A DNA stretch of 26,078 bases from JAYWAM01 sp043782425 (GCA_043782425.1 JAYWAM010000298.1:1-26078), one strand, 5' to 3'. Positions 1 to 6,551 are shown, numbered from the stretch's first letter. Notes: generated from the sequence alone by a model not told the origin. Translations and numbers: made by a program.

Positions 1-2
1 AG

Positions 3-53
3 CGCGCCGAAAAGATGGGCATGAAACTCATCGTCGCAGAACAACCCGCTTGA
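3..53 (+). CDS. C-terminal tail of an unidentified protein (partial)
   Basis: The window opens inside a plus-strand reading frame that codes for 16 residues, ending KLIVAEQPA, before a TGA stop. The gene starts outside the window. The composition is protein-like, but the tail is too short to assign a family. It runs toward the minus-strand cassette genes, so it probably marks the chromosomal flank of the cassette array. It could also be a chance frame. Confidence 0.4.
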   Translation, partial: RAEKMGMKLIVAEQPA

Positions 54-121
54 AACCAGTATTACAAATCAATCACTTGGGAGGTGTTTCTTAAGAGGCG
101 GCGGTGGCTCGGAGAGACGAT

Positions 122-523
122 TCACTCGCGATCTCTTCTTGGTATGCCTTCCAGATTCTGTGTCCATGCTAGCGCTGAGCTACACCATTTTTGCTTGCGC
201 GGCACAAGCTGGTTCCTTTCGGCGATGCATCCCACCCTCAGGCCGTAGCTCTTTGGATCTCCCACAGCATGCGTGTATAGCGGCGAGCCACAGTTGGGGC
301 AAAAGGCTTGTGCACGCTTGGCACCGCTCTCTGCTACTTTGACGTAGATATTGGGAATTCCGGAAAGCAAGGAAAAGTCTTGCACAGCTACGGGTACGGA
401 TACCCGAAATGCCGAGCCAGTGAGTGCCTGGCAATCGGTGCAATGGCATATCGTGACACGATCGAGATCAACTTCCGCCTCGTATGTGATCGCTTTGCAG
501 TGACAACTGCCGTGGACCTTCAT
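122..523 (-). CDS. GFA/CENP-V family zinc-binding protein
   Basis: This 133-residue protein belongs to the GFA family (glutathione-dependent formaldehyde-activating enzyme fold, CENP-V/Mss4-like). The zinc ligand pattern is complete: C7-x-C9, C26-x-C28-x2-C31 and C75-x2-C78 followed by GS. Most members have no proven substrate, so the formaldehyde link is only a family label. The start at 523 is chosen because GGGAG sits 7 nt upstream and family homology begins there; a longer frame to 616 would run through the attC site. It is the most downstream gene of the cassette array. Its cassette should end in an R'' box complementary to GTTTGGC, but none is seen between 1 and 121, so its attC seems lost. 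A second, different GFA protein lies at 16604-17005. Confidence 0.85.
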   Translation of the reverse strand: MKVHGSCHCKAITYEAEVDLDRVTICHCTDCQALTGSAFRVSVPVAVQDFSLLSGIPNIYVKVAESGAKRAQAFCPNCGSPLYTHAVGDPKSYGLRVGCIAERNQLVPRKQKWCSSALAWTQNLEGIPRRDRE

Positions 524-562
524 GAGTGACTCCCAAAAGTACGTGAGCGCTGCGGTTCCGAC

Positions 563-644
563 GCCAAACGTGCGAGGTGAGGGGCGATTGCGAACGATGC
601 GCAGCGCTGCTTGCAAGCGTCCCTCTCGACCGACCTGTTAGAGC
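563..644 (-). other. Integron attC site 1
   Basis: On the minus strand the site runs from R'' GCTCTAAC (644-637) to R' GTTTGGC (569-563). Internal boxes are GAGAGGGACGC and GCCCCTCACCTC. The centre holds the perfect palindrome GCAGCGCTGC (601-610), fitting a folded bottom-strand hairpin. It lies directly downstream of the small membrane protein gene, the normal place for a cassette's attC. R' deviates from GTTRRRY at one position. Confidence 0.78.
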
Positions 645-661
645 GCATGGTGTGCAATTGG

Positions 662-991
662 CTACAGCTCTTCAATGTAACGTACAGCCGACTGCTTTAA
701 AAAAATGCGCTTACCATTTGCCTGTTTTAAAACCAGCATACCCTCCCAACCCGCGAACGAAAATTGACCGTCATAAACTGTAGAGCTGCCAACGAGCTCA
801 ACACTCATAAATTTGCGACCATCATTGAGGAATATATTGTATTGAACCCCTGGGCGGACATTATCTTCAACGAAAGGTAGCGATTTGTCTCGGGCCTTTT
901 TTCTTTTTCGGTCTTTGATCTTCGATGCGATGTACGCATAGACGATCATGACCAAGATCACGGTGACGATTACAGCCCACACTTCTGGCAT
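662..991 (-). CDS. Small single-pass membrane protein of unknown function (cassette gene)
   Basis: This 109-residue protein has one N-terminal membrane helix (about residues 4-24, VWAVIVTVILVMIVYAY), then a strongly basic stretch (KIKDRKRKKARDK) that fits the positive-inside rule, and a soluble C-terminal domain of about 70 residues that looks beta-rich. I recognise no family. The ATG at 991 is preferred over the one at 1027 because AAAGGAAA lies just upstream and the membrane helix follows at once. Its cassette spans 1043 to 569 with matching ends, and it is the best preserved cassette of the array. There is no promoter inside the cassette, as is usual, so its expression would depend on upstream transcription. 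Confidence 0.7.
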   Translation of the reverse strand: MPEVWAVIVTVILVMIVYAYIASKIKDRKRKKARDKSLPFVEDNVRPGVQYNIFLNDGRKFMSVELVGSSTVYDGQFSFAGWEGMLVLKQANGKRIFLKQSAVRYIEEL

Positions 992-1036
992 GTCATTTCC
1001 TTTGGCGCAGTTGGTTGCGTTGCTCATGGGTTTTGC

Positions 1037-1106
1037 GCTCTAACGTTGAGGTAAGGGGCTGCGCGAGGGTGTATTAGCGCAATCCCTCTTGACCGTAAGG
1101 TTAGGC
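1037..1106 (-). other. Integron attC site 2
   Basis: On the minus strand R'' is GCCTAAC (1106-1100), an exact RYYYAAC match, and R' is GTTAGAGC (1044-1037). Internal boxes are AAGAGGGATTGCGC and GCCCCTTACCTCAAC. The TAA stop of the upstream oxidoreductase gene lies inside R'', a common arrangement in cassettes. At 70 bp it is the shortest of the three sites. Confidence 0.82.
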
Positions 1107-2108
1107 ATTTAATGTGGCCTCTTTATTTTCAATGTCCAAAATGACATTGCCGATGTGATTGCCGCGCTCGACAGCATCATGCGATTCAGCAATCTCGCTC
1201 AACGACAATTGGCGAGCGATGGTATGAATCAAACGGCCCTGTTTCAACAGATCATTCAGCTCTTCGATCTCGGCGACTCGATCCTCATCGGACATCTCAT
1301 AGACGAACAGAAAGCGGATGGTCACACTGTTTTGTAGCAGCCAGAGGGTTGGCAGGGTGGCCTCGGCGGATGACATACCGTAGACGGCCACTATGGCATG
1401 TGGTCGAAGAATTGCTGGATAGTATTTGGCGTTGCCGGACAAGTCCATTTCAATGATAGCGTCCACGCCTCGATTATTAGTCAGGGCTTTTACCCGCGCC
1501 CCTACATCCTCGGTACGGTAATTTATTACCTCGTCCGCACCGGCAGCTTGGGCATGCCGCGCCTTTTCTTCACCGCTGACTGTGGTGAGAACTCGCGCCC
1601 CACGCGCTTTCGCGAATTGGATTGCGTAATGGCCGACAGCGCCAGCGCCACCAGCAATGAGAACCGTCACTCCGGGGCCTGCTTGCACAACACGCACCGC
1701 GTGCATAGCGGTGAACGCTGGGATCCCAAGGCATGCACCTTCGGCGTAGCTAATGTTGGCAGGAAGGTGTATGGCCTGAGCGCTTGGGAGTGCAATATAT
1801 TCCGCAGCTGTGCCGAACGCCCGTTTCCACTGTCCGTTCCAAATCCACACGCGTTCACCAATTCGACTCGAAGGCACACCCAGGCCAACGGCATCGATCT
1901 CTCCAGCTCCGTCACTATGAGGGATCACAAGAGGCGCGGCGAGTCCACGCCCGAAGCCCCCTTTGCGAGCCTTCCAATCGGAAGGATTTACGCCAGAGGT
2001 ATACAGCTTCACTCGCACTTCGCCGGGGCCGGGCCGAGGCGTTGGCTGATCACCGACCTGAAGGACATTACGAGCCGAACCTTGTTCTGTATAGAATGCT
2101 GCGCGCAT
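1101..2108 (-). CDS. NADPH:quinone oxidoreductase-type MDR protein (zinc-free)
   Basis: This 335-residue medium-chain dehydrogenase/reductase is close to the quinone oxidoreductase branch. The N-terminal GroES-like half contains GEVRVKLYTSGVNPSDWK. The Rossmann half has the dinucleotide-binding loop AGGAGAVG followed by QFAKARGA. The structural-zinc cysteine cluster of alcohol dehydrogenases is absent, which suits NAD(P)H-dependent reduction of quinones or enones; the substrate cannot be read from sequence. The start at 2108 is chosen because homology begins at MRAAFYTEQG and GAGGAG lies 9 nt upstream. An in-frame ATG at 2153, 27 nt inside the cassette, would add 15 polar residues and is an alternative. 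The cassette begins TTAGGC at 2180, and its stop codon overlaps attC site 2. Confidence 0.88.
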   Translation of the reverse strand: MRAAFYTEQGSARNVLQVGDQPTPRPGPGEVRVKLYTSGVNPSDWKARKGGFGRGLAAPLVIPHSDGAGEIDAVGLGVPSSRIGERVWIWNGQWKRAFGTAAEYIALPSAQAIHLPANISYAEGACLGIPAFTAMHAVRVVQAGPGVTVLIAGGAGAVGHYAIQFAKARGARVLTTVSGEEKARHAQAAGADEVINYRTEDVGARVKALTNNRGVDAIIEMDLSGNAKYYPAILRPHAIVAVYGMSSAEATLPTLWLLQNSVTIRFLFVYEMSDEDRVAEIEELNDLLKQGRLIHTIARQLSLSEIAESHDAVERGNHIGNVILDIENKEATLNA

Positions 2109-2177
2109 CTGATATCTCTCCTCACCCTCTGGTTTTTCGTGTTCAGCGTTCATTTGTTCTCTTTGATGATTGATGCC

Positions 2178-2355
2178 TAAGGTAGTCCACGGCATCCAAA
2201 GCCTTGTAGCGACCCTCCCAAAGCGTGTCACTGCGCTTGTAGGTGGCGTTCACATCGCAATCATCGTCAGCGAAGAAGCACGCGCTGCGGTTGTTGCCGC
2301 GCTGAATGACATGCTGCGGCAGTCCGGGTTGGTCAAGGCGAGCGCGACGTGGCAT
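2178..2355 (-). pseudogene. Internally deleted RAYT (REP-associated, IS200-like Y1) transposase remnant
   Basis: The frame begins MPRRARLDQPGLPQHVIQRG, the typical N-terminus of REP-associated tyrosine transposases, and continues NNRSACFFADDD. It then jumps to NATYKRSDTLWEGRYKA, which in full-length relatives lies roughly 70-80 residues further on. The HUH motif and probably the catalytic tyrosine are therefore deleted. The frame is kept across the deletion. Homology stops near 2178-2181, exactly where the oxidoreductase cassette begins with TTAGGC. It cannot be an active transposase. Confidence 0.75.
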
Positions 2356-2386
2356 AGGCGCCAGTCTAAGTCATCGGCCACGCAAA

Positions 2387-2407
2387 AGGAATGGTTACAC
2401 TGACCCC
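2387..2407 (-). repeat. Putative terminal sequence of the RAYT element
   Basis: Read on the plus strand, the 21 bases contain GGAATGGTTACACTGACCCC. The right arm of the inverted-repeat element at 4724-4790 reads AGAATGGTTAATCTGACCCC, nearly the same sequence. It lies 32 bp upstream of the transposase remnant's start codon. I infer that it is the outer end recognised by this transposase family. Confidence 0.55.
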
Positions 2408-2599
2408 GAAGGCCCGCAGTACCCCCCATGCGATGACGCGCAATAACCCCGCCACACGCAGCTAGGCGAACAAGCCAGCGATGCGTGGATGGTTTATAAG
2501 CGCGCCATGAGTAGGAATCTGCGCCACCATGACACGCTGCTCGGCAGTGGACTCATCCGACGACCAACGCAACGGCACATGCTGTCAGCGAGAGCGGGC
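2408..2599. other. Degenerate spacer between hydrolase gene and RAYT remnant
   Basis: This stretch should hold the attC of the hydrolase cassette (expected R'' GCCCTAAC on the minus strand), but none is visible. A short minus-strand frame at 2462-2578 (GTG start, 38 residues, ending HPRIAGLFA) has protein-like composition but no ribosome site or recognised family. It may be the tail of a destroyed gene. Confidence 0.4.
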
Positions 2600-4537
2600 T
2601 CAGTCCTGTGTGGCCGGCTCCAGCACGATCGGATTCAGTTGCTGCGGGCGTCCGGGAACCACCGTATAGCGCGACGTGTGCGACCGATAACGTTCCGCCA
2701 GGATGGTAAGCTCGTAGTCTCCCGCCGGCAGATCGACGAAAAAGAAATATGCCCCTACGACGTTGTCCTCGCTGGCGAGATACCTCTCGTAGATGTCGTC
2801 ATGTCCCGCTTGGCGCGGCACCAGCATACGACGTGTGCCGACACCGGTCAGTGTGATTGAGAAGATCTTCACCGTCTGGTGCGGAGGGCGATAGCTGCCA
2901 GCGGGGTAATCAGCGATATCTCCATCGGCGCCGATGTAGCCACTCAGCACGCCCTGTGGCACGAGTTGGAAGCTCAGCGTCGGCGTGCTATTCGTTTCGA
3001 TCTGCACGCGAACCTTGCGTGGTTCGGTCTTGTAGGAGTGAGCGATCAAGCTGGCGTCATACGTGCCGGTGGGAATCGGGCCAAGGCGGCCGCCGGTGTC
3101 CTCCGCCCGCAATGCGACGGTTAGCTTGGCGCGCTGTTGCAGCGCTGTCTCGTCGGCAGGGGTCAGCAGCAGGATAGGCAATCCCTTGGGGCCGTCGTCG
3201 TGCCCGGCGAAAGCGAATTTCACACGTACGTGACCCGGCTGCGGCCCACTACCGGCTTTCTGCTCGAAGTTCGCCAATATCGCCTGGTACTGGGCAAGCA
3301 CCTGCGGCGAGGACAGGATGCTGACGTGGTCCTCATCGAAGCCGTACACCATCCGCGCCTCGGCCTGGGCCGAATTTCTAAGTTGGCTCGCGAGCGTTAC
3401 AGTTCCGTCGTTGTTCGGCCGCAGCATGCTGTAGCCGCCCTTGTGGCCGAACAGCAGGTAGTAGTCGAGCGTCGGCGGCAGTCGCCGCGCGAATAGCGTT
3501 TGCATAAAGCGGCCTTGCGGCTGCATGTCGATCCAGGACGGCACAACCGCAGGGGAATGTTTGACGCCCAGTTCGGCGGTCGCCTCACCCGCCCAAGGCG
3601 TGGACAGCGATACGAAGAGCTTCGCCTGCGGAAACTGATCACCGTGGTTCAGCAGGAACGTGCGCGCCACGAGCCCGCCCATGCTGTGGGCCGTTATGTA
3701 GAGCGTCTCGAAGCGGTACTTCAGTTGCAGGTTGAAGAGCTTCCAGTACAGCAGGTAGGCCATAGAATCGAGCGCGGCGCCAGAGGGATAGTAGTAGAAC
3801 CAGAGTTGGTAGCGGCTGCGGTCGATGTGATTAAAGAAGTAACGCCAGTCCTGCGGCGAACCCCCGGCGCCGTGCACAAAAAGGATCGGGATCCGGTTCG
3901 GATCGAATGGCTCGAGAAAGTAAACATTGCCGCCAACCGCCTTGTAGAATTCCATCGGCGCCCAATAACCCCGGGCGCCGTTTTCGGCGGAGAATATCGG
4001 TGCATCGAGATCGGCGAGCGCGCCCGCTTGCGTGCTGTGAGGGGGTGCGGTTGACGCTTTGAATGACGTGCCGACCGGAATCGAAATTCTGGCGGCCGAG
4101 ACGTCCTTCAGCACCAAATCGAGCGTCGCAATCACGCCGGTTCCGGTCGCGATAATCGGGGCTGTGCCGGTGTACTCTCCGGTAGGCTCGTCGGCATCGT
4201 AAACACCGTTGCCATTGGTATCGCCAAAGGCGAACAGCGCGTATTCGCCCTTCGGCACGATCAATTCATAGCCGCCGGGTTCATGCAGCAGCGTGTGATG
4301 GGTGATGCTGATGCGGCCAGAATTGCGTTGATACGCAGCTACGATTACCGGCCCACGCCAGCCAAACGGGCTGTCGACGCGGCCGACCAGCACGGTCGAC
4401 GCATAGAACGCCTTCGACTCCTCGCTGAGTTTGACAAGAGAACAACCACCGGCGGCAACACACAAGGTTACCAACAACAAGCGCCCGATGATTTTCGTCA
4501 CGACTGGATGATCCAAATCGAGGCGACTACCAACCAT
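2600..4537 (-). CDS. Large predicted lipoprotein alpha/beta hydrolase (lipase/PGAP1-like)
   Basis: This 645-residue protein has an N-terminal lipoprotein-type signal (RLLLVTLCVAAGGC, modified Cys about residue 33). A beta-rich region of roughly 120 residues contains DTNGNGVYDADEPTG, resembling a calcium-binding or prealbumin-like loop. An alpha/beta hydrolase core follows, with oxyanion segment LFVHGAGG, nucleophile elbow AHSMGG and candidate acid/base residues in NDGTV and DEDHVS. The C-terminal 200 residues look like two more beta-sandwich modules. It probably acts on lipids or esters at the outer membrane or periplasm. The start at 4537 lies 15 nt inside the R' box GTTAGGGC of attC site 3, typical of cassette genes; the longer frame to 4669 merely translates the attC. 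The Shine-Dalgarno sequence is weak. It is unusually long for a cassette gene, and its own attC is missing. Confidence 0.8.
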   Translation of the reverse strand: MVGSRLDLDHPVVTKIIGRLLLVTLCVAAGGCSLVKLSEESKAFYASTVLVGRVDSPFGWRGPVIVAAYQRNSGRISITHHTLLHEPGGYELIVPKGEYALFAFGDTNGNGVYDADEPTGEYTGTAPIIATGTGVIATLDLVLKDVSAARISIPVGTSFKASTAPPHSTQAGALADLDAPIFSAENGARGYWAPMEFYKAVGGNVYFLEPFDPNRIPILFVHGAGGSPQDWRYFFNHIDRSRYQLWFYYYPSGAALDSMAYLLYWKLFNLQLKYRFETLYITAHSMGGLVARTFLLNHGDQFPQAKLFVSLSTPWAGEATAELGVKHSPAVVPSWIDMQPQGRFMQTLFARRLPPTLDYYLLFGHKGGYSMLRPNNDGTVTLASQLRNSAQAEARMVYGFDEDHVSILSSPQVLAQYQAILANFEQKAGSGPQPGHVRVKFAFAGHDDGPKGLPILLLTPADETALQQRAKLTVALRAEDTGGRLGPIPTGTYDASLIAHSYKTEPRKVRVQIETNSTPTLSFQLVPQGVLSGYIGADGDIADYPAGSYRPPHQTVKIFSITLTGVGTRRMLVPRQAGHDDIYERYLASEDNVVGAYFFFVDLPAGDYELTILAERYRSHTSRYTVVPGRPQQLNPIVLEPATQD

Positions 4538-4551
4538 CTCTTCATCTTGAT

Positions 4552-4653
4552 GCCCTAACGTTGAAGTTGAGGGGCGCGCGCCCCGATGCTTAAAGGAAAT
4601 GAGAAGGCGCTTGTTCGCGCGTCCCTCTCGAACGCCCGGTTCGGGGTTAGGGC
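4552..4653 (-). other. Integron attC site 3
   Basis: On the minus strand R'' is GCCCTAAC (4653-4646) and R' is GTTAGGGC (4559-4552), perfectly complementary. The internal boxes GAGAGGGACGCGCG and GCCCCTCAACTTCAAC match those of the other two sites, and GGGGCGCGCGCCCC forms a strong central palindrome. At 102 bp it is the longest site. The cassette it closed would lie at higher coordinates, but only about 70 bp remain before the 4724-4790 element. Confidence 0.82.
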
Positions 4654-4696
4654 GATGATGCCAGAACAAAGGAGCCGGTGCAAAGCGAAGCGGCGA

Positions 4697-4724
4697 AATG
4701 CTCAGAATGCTCAGGAATGCTCAG
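4697..4724. repeat. Three short direct repeats AATGCTCAG
   Basis: AATGCTCAG occurs at 4697-4705, 4706-4714 and 4716-4724. The last copy overlaps the left end of the neighbouring inverted-repeat element, so these may be slippage products or insertion scars. No function is evident. Confidence 0.6.
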
Positions 4725-4790
4725 GGTCAGAGTTAGCATTCTTACAGCCGCATGAGTATTTCAGCAAAGAAGAATGGTTAATCTGACCCC
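4724..4790. mobile_element. 67-bp inverted-repeat element (MITE-like, RAYT-related)
   Basis: The left arm GGGTCAGAGTTAGCATTCTT (4724-4743) and the right arm AAGAATGGTTAATCTGACCCC (4770-4790) are imperfect inverted repeats around about 26 bp. The right arm is shared with the end of the RAYT remnant at 2387-2407. It contains no coding frame. It lies exactly between the cassette array and the MerR operon, at the array's broken 5' end. Confidence 0.65.
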
Positions 4791-4804
4791 TGCCGGCTCG
4801 AGGT

Positions 4805-5500
4805 CTATCCAGCCAGTGCGGGAATTACGAAGAAGTAAGCATTAAGCATATACAGGCCGACCAGAATCAAGACCAACCCGCCTGTCACTTCAAATATTTT
4901 TTGATAGCGCTTGAGGAATTGCATGCTATCCAGCCAGCCGATCGCCACGGCGCCGATTAAAATCGGCACGGCGCGGCCCAGCGCAAAAGCCAGCAGCAAC
5001 AACATGCCATAGAGCGGTGATGCGAGCGTCGCCGCGACCCCCAGTAATATCAGCAGCGCCGGCGTACAGAACGGGCAGATCGCCACCGAGAATGGAATGC
5101 CAAGCAAGAAGGCGCCGAGCGGGCCGGAAACCGGCTTGACCCGCATTCCCCATGTTGGCAGTTTGACTTTGATCCACCCTGGCCACATAGCGCCGAGGAT
5201 GATGAGTAGCGGACCGAGCAACAGGCCCCAGTAACGTCCCAGCAGCGACTTGACCCAGCCGCCACCCAGGCCGGCAATCAGACCCAACATGATATGAATG
5301 ACGACCATGCCGAGAATGAACATGCCCCCATATAGCACCGCGCGCCTCGGTTCATGCGCCTGGGTCACGTAAGCCAGTGACACGGGAATCGCGGCAAACG
5401 CTACAGGATTAAAGCTAAATAAAAATCCGGTTAAAAAGCTGATGCCTAGCGCTGCTGCATTTGCCTGTTCAACGCCTGTTTGTAGCGCCTGCAAATCCAT
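4805..5500 (-). CDS. CcdA/DsbD-like transmembrane protein
   Basis: This 231-residue integral membrane protein has about six hydrophobic helices and matches the CcdA/DsbD transmembrane family, which passes electrons from cytoplasmic thioredoxin across the membrane. The fourth helix region carries ICPFCTP. The equivalent of the first-helix cysteine (usually SPCVLP) reads FNPVAFAAIP here, so the canonical inter-helix cysteine pair is incomplete. Either the two cysteines of CPFC act together or the protein binds or moves something else, such as metal. The ATG at 5500 overlaps the TGA of the thioredoxin gene (TGATG), indicating translational coupling. It is the last gene of a merR-thioredoxin-ccdA operon. 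Confidence 0.82.
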   Translation of the reverse strand: MDLQALQTGVEQANAAALGISFLTGFLFSFNPVAFAAIPVSLAYVTQAHEPRRAVLYGGMFILGMVVIHIMLGLIAGLGGGWVKSLLGRYWGLLLGPLLIILGAMWPGWIKVKLPTWGMRVKPVSGPLGAFLLGIPFSVAICPFCTPALLILLGVAATLASPLYGMLLLLAFALGRAVPILIGAVAIGWLDSMQFLKRYQKIFEVTGGLVLILVGLYMLNAYFFVIPALAG

Positions 5501-5760
5501 CACAGCCCCATGTGCCGCGTGAGCTCTGCCCGCAACTGCGATGGGCTTGGCAAGGATGTGAAAGCAAGTTTACCGTCGAGCGCGATGGCCGGTGTCGATA
5601 AGATGCCCAGCCTGACGGCATAGTCGATGTTTTCCAAAAGATTGTGCTCTTCCCATACGAAAGTGCCGGGGCCGAACGATTCGGCAATTTCTTTTAACGC
5701 ATCGAGCCCCGTGCTACAGCGCGAACAGCCAGGCAATGCAAACACCTCGATTTTAGTCAT
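5500..5760 (-). CDS. Small thioredoxin-like protein with CSRC site
   Basis: This 86-residue thioredoxin-fold protein has no signal peptide, so it is predicted to be cytoplasmic. The active-site segment is LPGCSRCSTGL (C12-x2-C15), and the cis-proline region is ILSTPAIALDGK. It resembles the minimal thioredoxins that accompany CcdA-like proteins. Its start overlaps the end of the MerR regulator gene by 8 bp, and its stop overlaps the start of the CcdA-like gene. Inference: it delivers electrons or a bound metal to the membrane partner. Confidence 0.82.
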   Translation of the reverse strand: MTKIEVFALPGCSRCSTGLDALKEIAESFGPGTFVWEEHNLLENIDYAVRLGILSTPAIALDGKLAFTSLPSPSQLRAELTRHMGL

Positions 5761-6160
5761 GTTGTACGCCTTCCAGCGCAGTCAGGATGGTGCATTGATC
5801 CACGGGTTGCGCATCCACATTGCAGCCGGTGATTAATGCGTCCAGTGCTGACGACATGGCTTTCATATCGCGTATTCTGGTTTCCAACTGTAGCTTCTTT
5901 TCAACGGCAAGCTGGCGTACGTCGTTGCAACAGGACGAGTCAGAGTGCTGCAATGTTAGCAAGCGCAGAATCTCGGCCAGGCTGAATCCACATTGTTGCG
6001 CTTGCTTGATGAAATGAAGACGGCGTAGTGCATCGTCGTTATAAAGACGGTAGCCGGCATCCGACTTCTGTAGCGGCGCAATCAGTCCTTCCTTTTCATA
6101 ATAGCGAATGGCGTCGGTCGTGAGGCCCGCTTGTTCAGCGATTTTGCCGATGGTCAGCAT
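5753..6160 (-). CDS. MerR-family metal-responsive regulator, ZntR/CadR-like
   Basis: This 135-residue regulator has an N-terminal winged helix-turn-helix (MLTIGKIAEQAGLTTDAIRYYEKEG), a dimerisation helix and a cysteine-containing effector region. Candidate metal ligands are the CC pair in DSSCCNDV, the start of the dimer helix, and the C-terminal loop GCNVDAQPVDQC. This arrangement resembles zinc/cadmium/lead sensors (ZntR, CadR, PbrR) more than CueR or MerR; the metal itself cannot be decided by reading. AAGGAG lies upstream of the ATG. The gene lies just downstream of a matching operator-promoter, so it probably controls its own operon. Confidence 0.88.
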   Translation of the reverse strand: MLTIGKIAEQAGLTTDAIRYYEKEGLIAPLQKSDAGYRLYNDDALRRLHFIKQAQQCGFSLAEILRLLTLQHSDSSCCNDVRQLAVEKKLQLETRIRDMKAMSSALDALITGCNVDAQPVDQCTILTALEGVQHD

Positions 6161-6189
6161 GGCGAACTCCTTGTATTACCCAAGATGAC

Positions 6190-6221
6190 AGAATAAACCC
6201 TGGAGTGTACTCCAGGGTCAA
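6190..6221 (-). promoter_or_regulatory. MerR-type promoter and operator of the merR-thioredoxin-ccdA operon
   Basis: On the minus strand a -35 box TTGACC (6221-6216) is followed by a 20-bp spacer and a -10 box TATTCT (6195-6190). The spacer is filled by a perfect dyad with 10-bp arms ACCCTGGAGT and ACTCCAGGGT separated by 2 bp (6197-6218). Overlong spacers with such dyads are the hallmark of MerR-family control, and the core CTGGAGT-N2-ACTCCAG is the type known for ZntR. The start codon of the regulator is about 30 bp downstream. Confidence 0.9.
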
Positions 6222-6231
6222 GGCTATCCTG

Positions 6232-6501
6232 TTATGCTTTCGCCTGCCCCAGGCCAGCCGCTTTCAAGGTGGCTTCGCTGACTTTGCCGCCGACGCAGCA
6301 GTCGGCCAGTTTGCCGTCGATGATTACAGCGGGCACTCTGGAAATACCCAGGGCCTTGGCGCGCTGCGCAACTTGGACTTTATTGGTGTCGAGAACCGTC
6401 ACATCACAGGACGGGCATGCGCTTGCTTTGACCATGCGAACCACGTCTTCGCAGACGGCGCAGCCTGCGCTGAATACTTCTACCTTTCGTTGGGTGCTCA
6501 T
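6232..6501 (-). CDS. Six-cysteine thioredoxin/glutaredoxin-fold protein
   Basis: This 89-residue cytoplasmic protein has a thioredoxin-like fold: N-terminal strand RKVEVFSAGC, active-site-like C14-x2-C17, and cis-proline segment RVPAVIIDGK. It has four further cysteines: C29-x2-C32 in ACPSC and the pair C68-C69 in ADCCVGG. That many thiols in so small a protein suggests metal or metalloid binding as well as redox work. The ATG at 6501 is supported by GGAG 9 nt upstream. It lies upstream of the MerR operon on the same strand, but the MerR promoter separates the two, so it is transcribed on its own or reads through. Confidence 0.78.
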   Translation of the reverse strand: MSTQRKVEVFSAGCAVCEDVVRMVKASACPSCDVTVLDTNKVQVAQRAKALGISRVPAVIIDGKLADCCVGGKVSEATLKAAGLGQAKA

Positions 6502-6551
6502 ATATGATCTCCATAGTATTGGCGCCCGGCAAAATCGCCAGGACACGAATC

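Larger units (their letters stand above)
122..4653 (-). mobile_element. Integron gene-cassette array remnant (CALIN-like)
   Basis: Four genes share the minus strand, and three attC sites lie at 563-644, 1037-1106 and 4552-4653. On the minus strand all three sites carry the same internal boxes: AAGAGGG or GAGAGGG near the gene-proximal end, and GCCCCTC or GCCCCTT near the far end. The cassette of the small membrane protein (1043 to 569) begins TTAGAGCGCA, and its own R'' context is the reverse complement of this over 10 nt, as expected for an excisable circle. The oxidoreductase cassette (2180 to 1044) begins TTAGGCAT and matches its own R'' over 8 nt. No integrase or attI is visible, so this is a cluster of attC sites lacking an integrase, unless intI lies outside the window. 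The hydrolase and GFA cassettes have no recognisable attC at their 3' ends, so the array is decaying. Confidence 0.8.

Noticed and set aside
1..121. Possible fourth attC downstream of the GFA gene
   Set aside because: CTCGGAGAGACGA vaguely resembles an internal box, but neither the expected GTTTGGC nor any other core box is present.
524..616. N-terminal extension of the GFA frame up to 616
   Set aside because: It translates the attC site, and a good Shine-Dalgarno sequence sits in front of the ATG at 523.
2109..2231. Longer N-terminus of the oxidoreductase
   Set aside because: The part above 2180 belongs to the transposase remnant. A start at 2153 remains possible, but family homology and the ribosome site favour 2108.
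4538..4669. N-terminal extension of the hydrolase frame (MFWHHRPNPEP...)
   Set aside because: These residues come from attC site 3; the lipoprotein signal begins only after the ATG at 4537.
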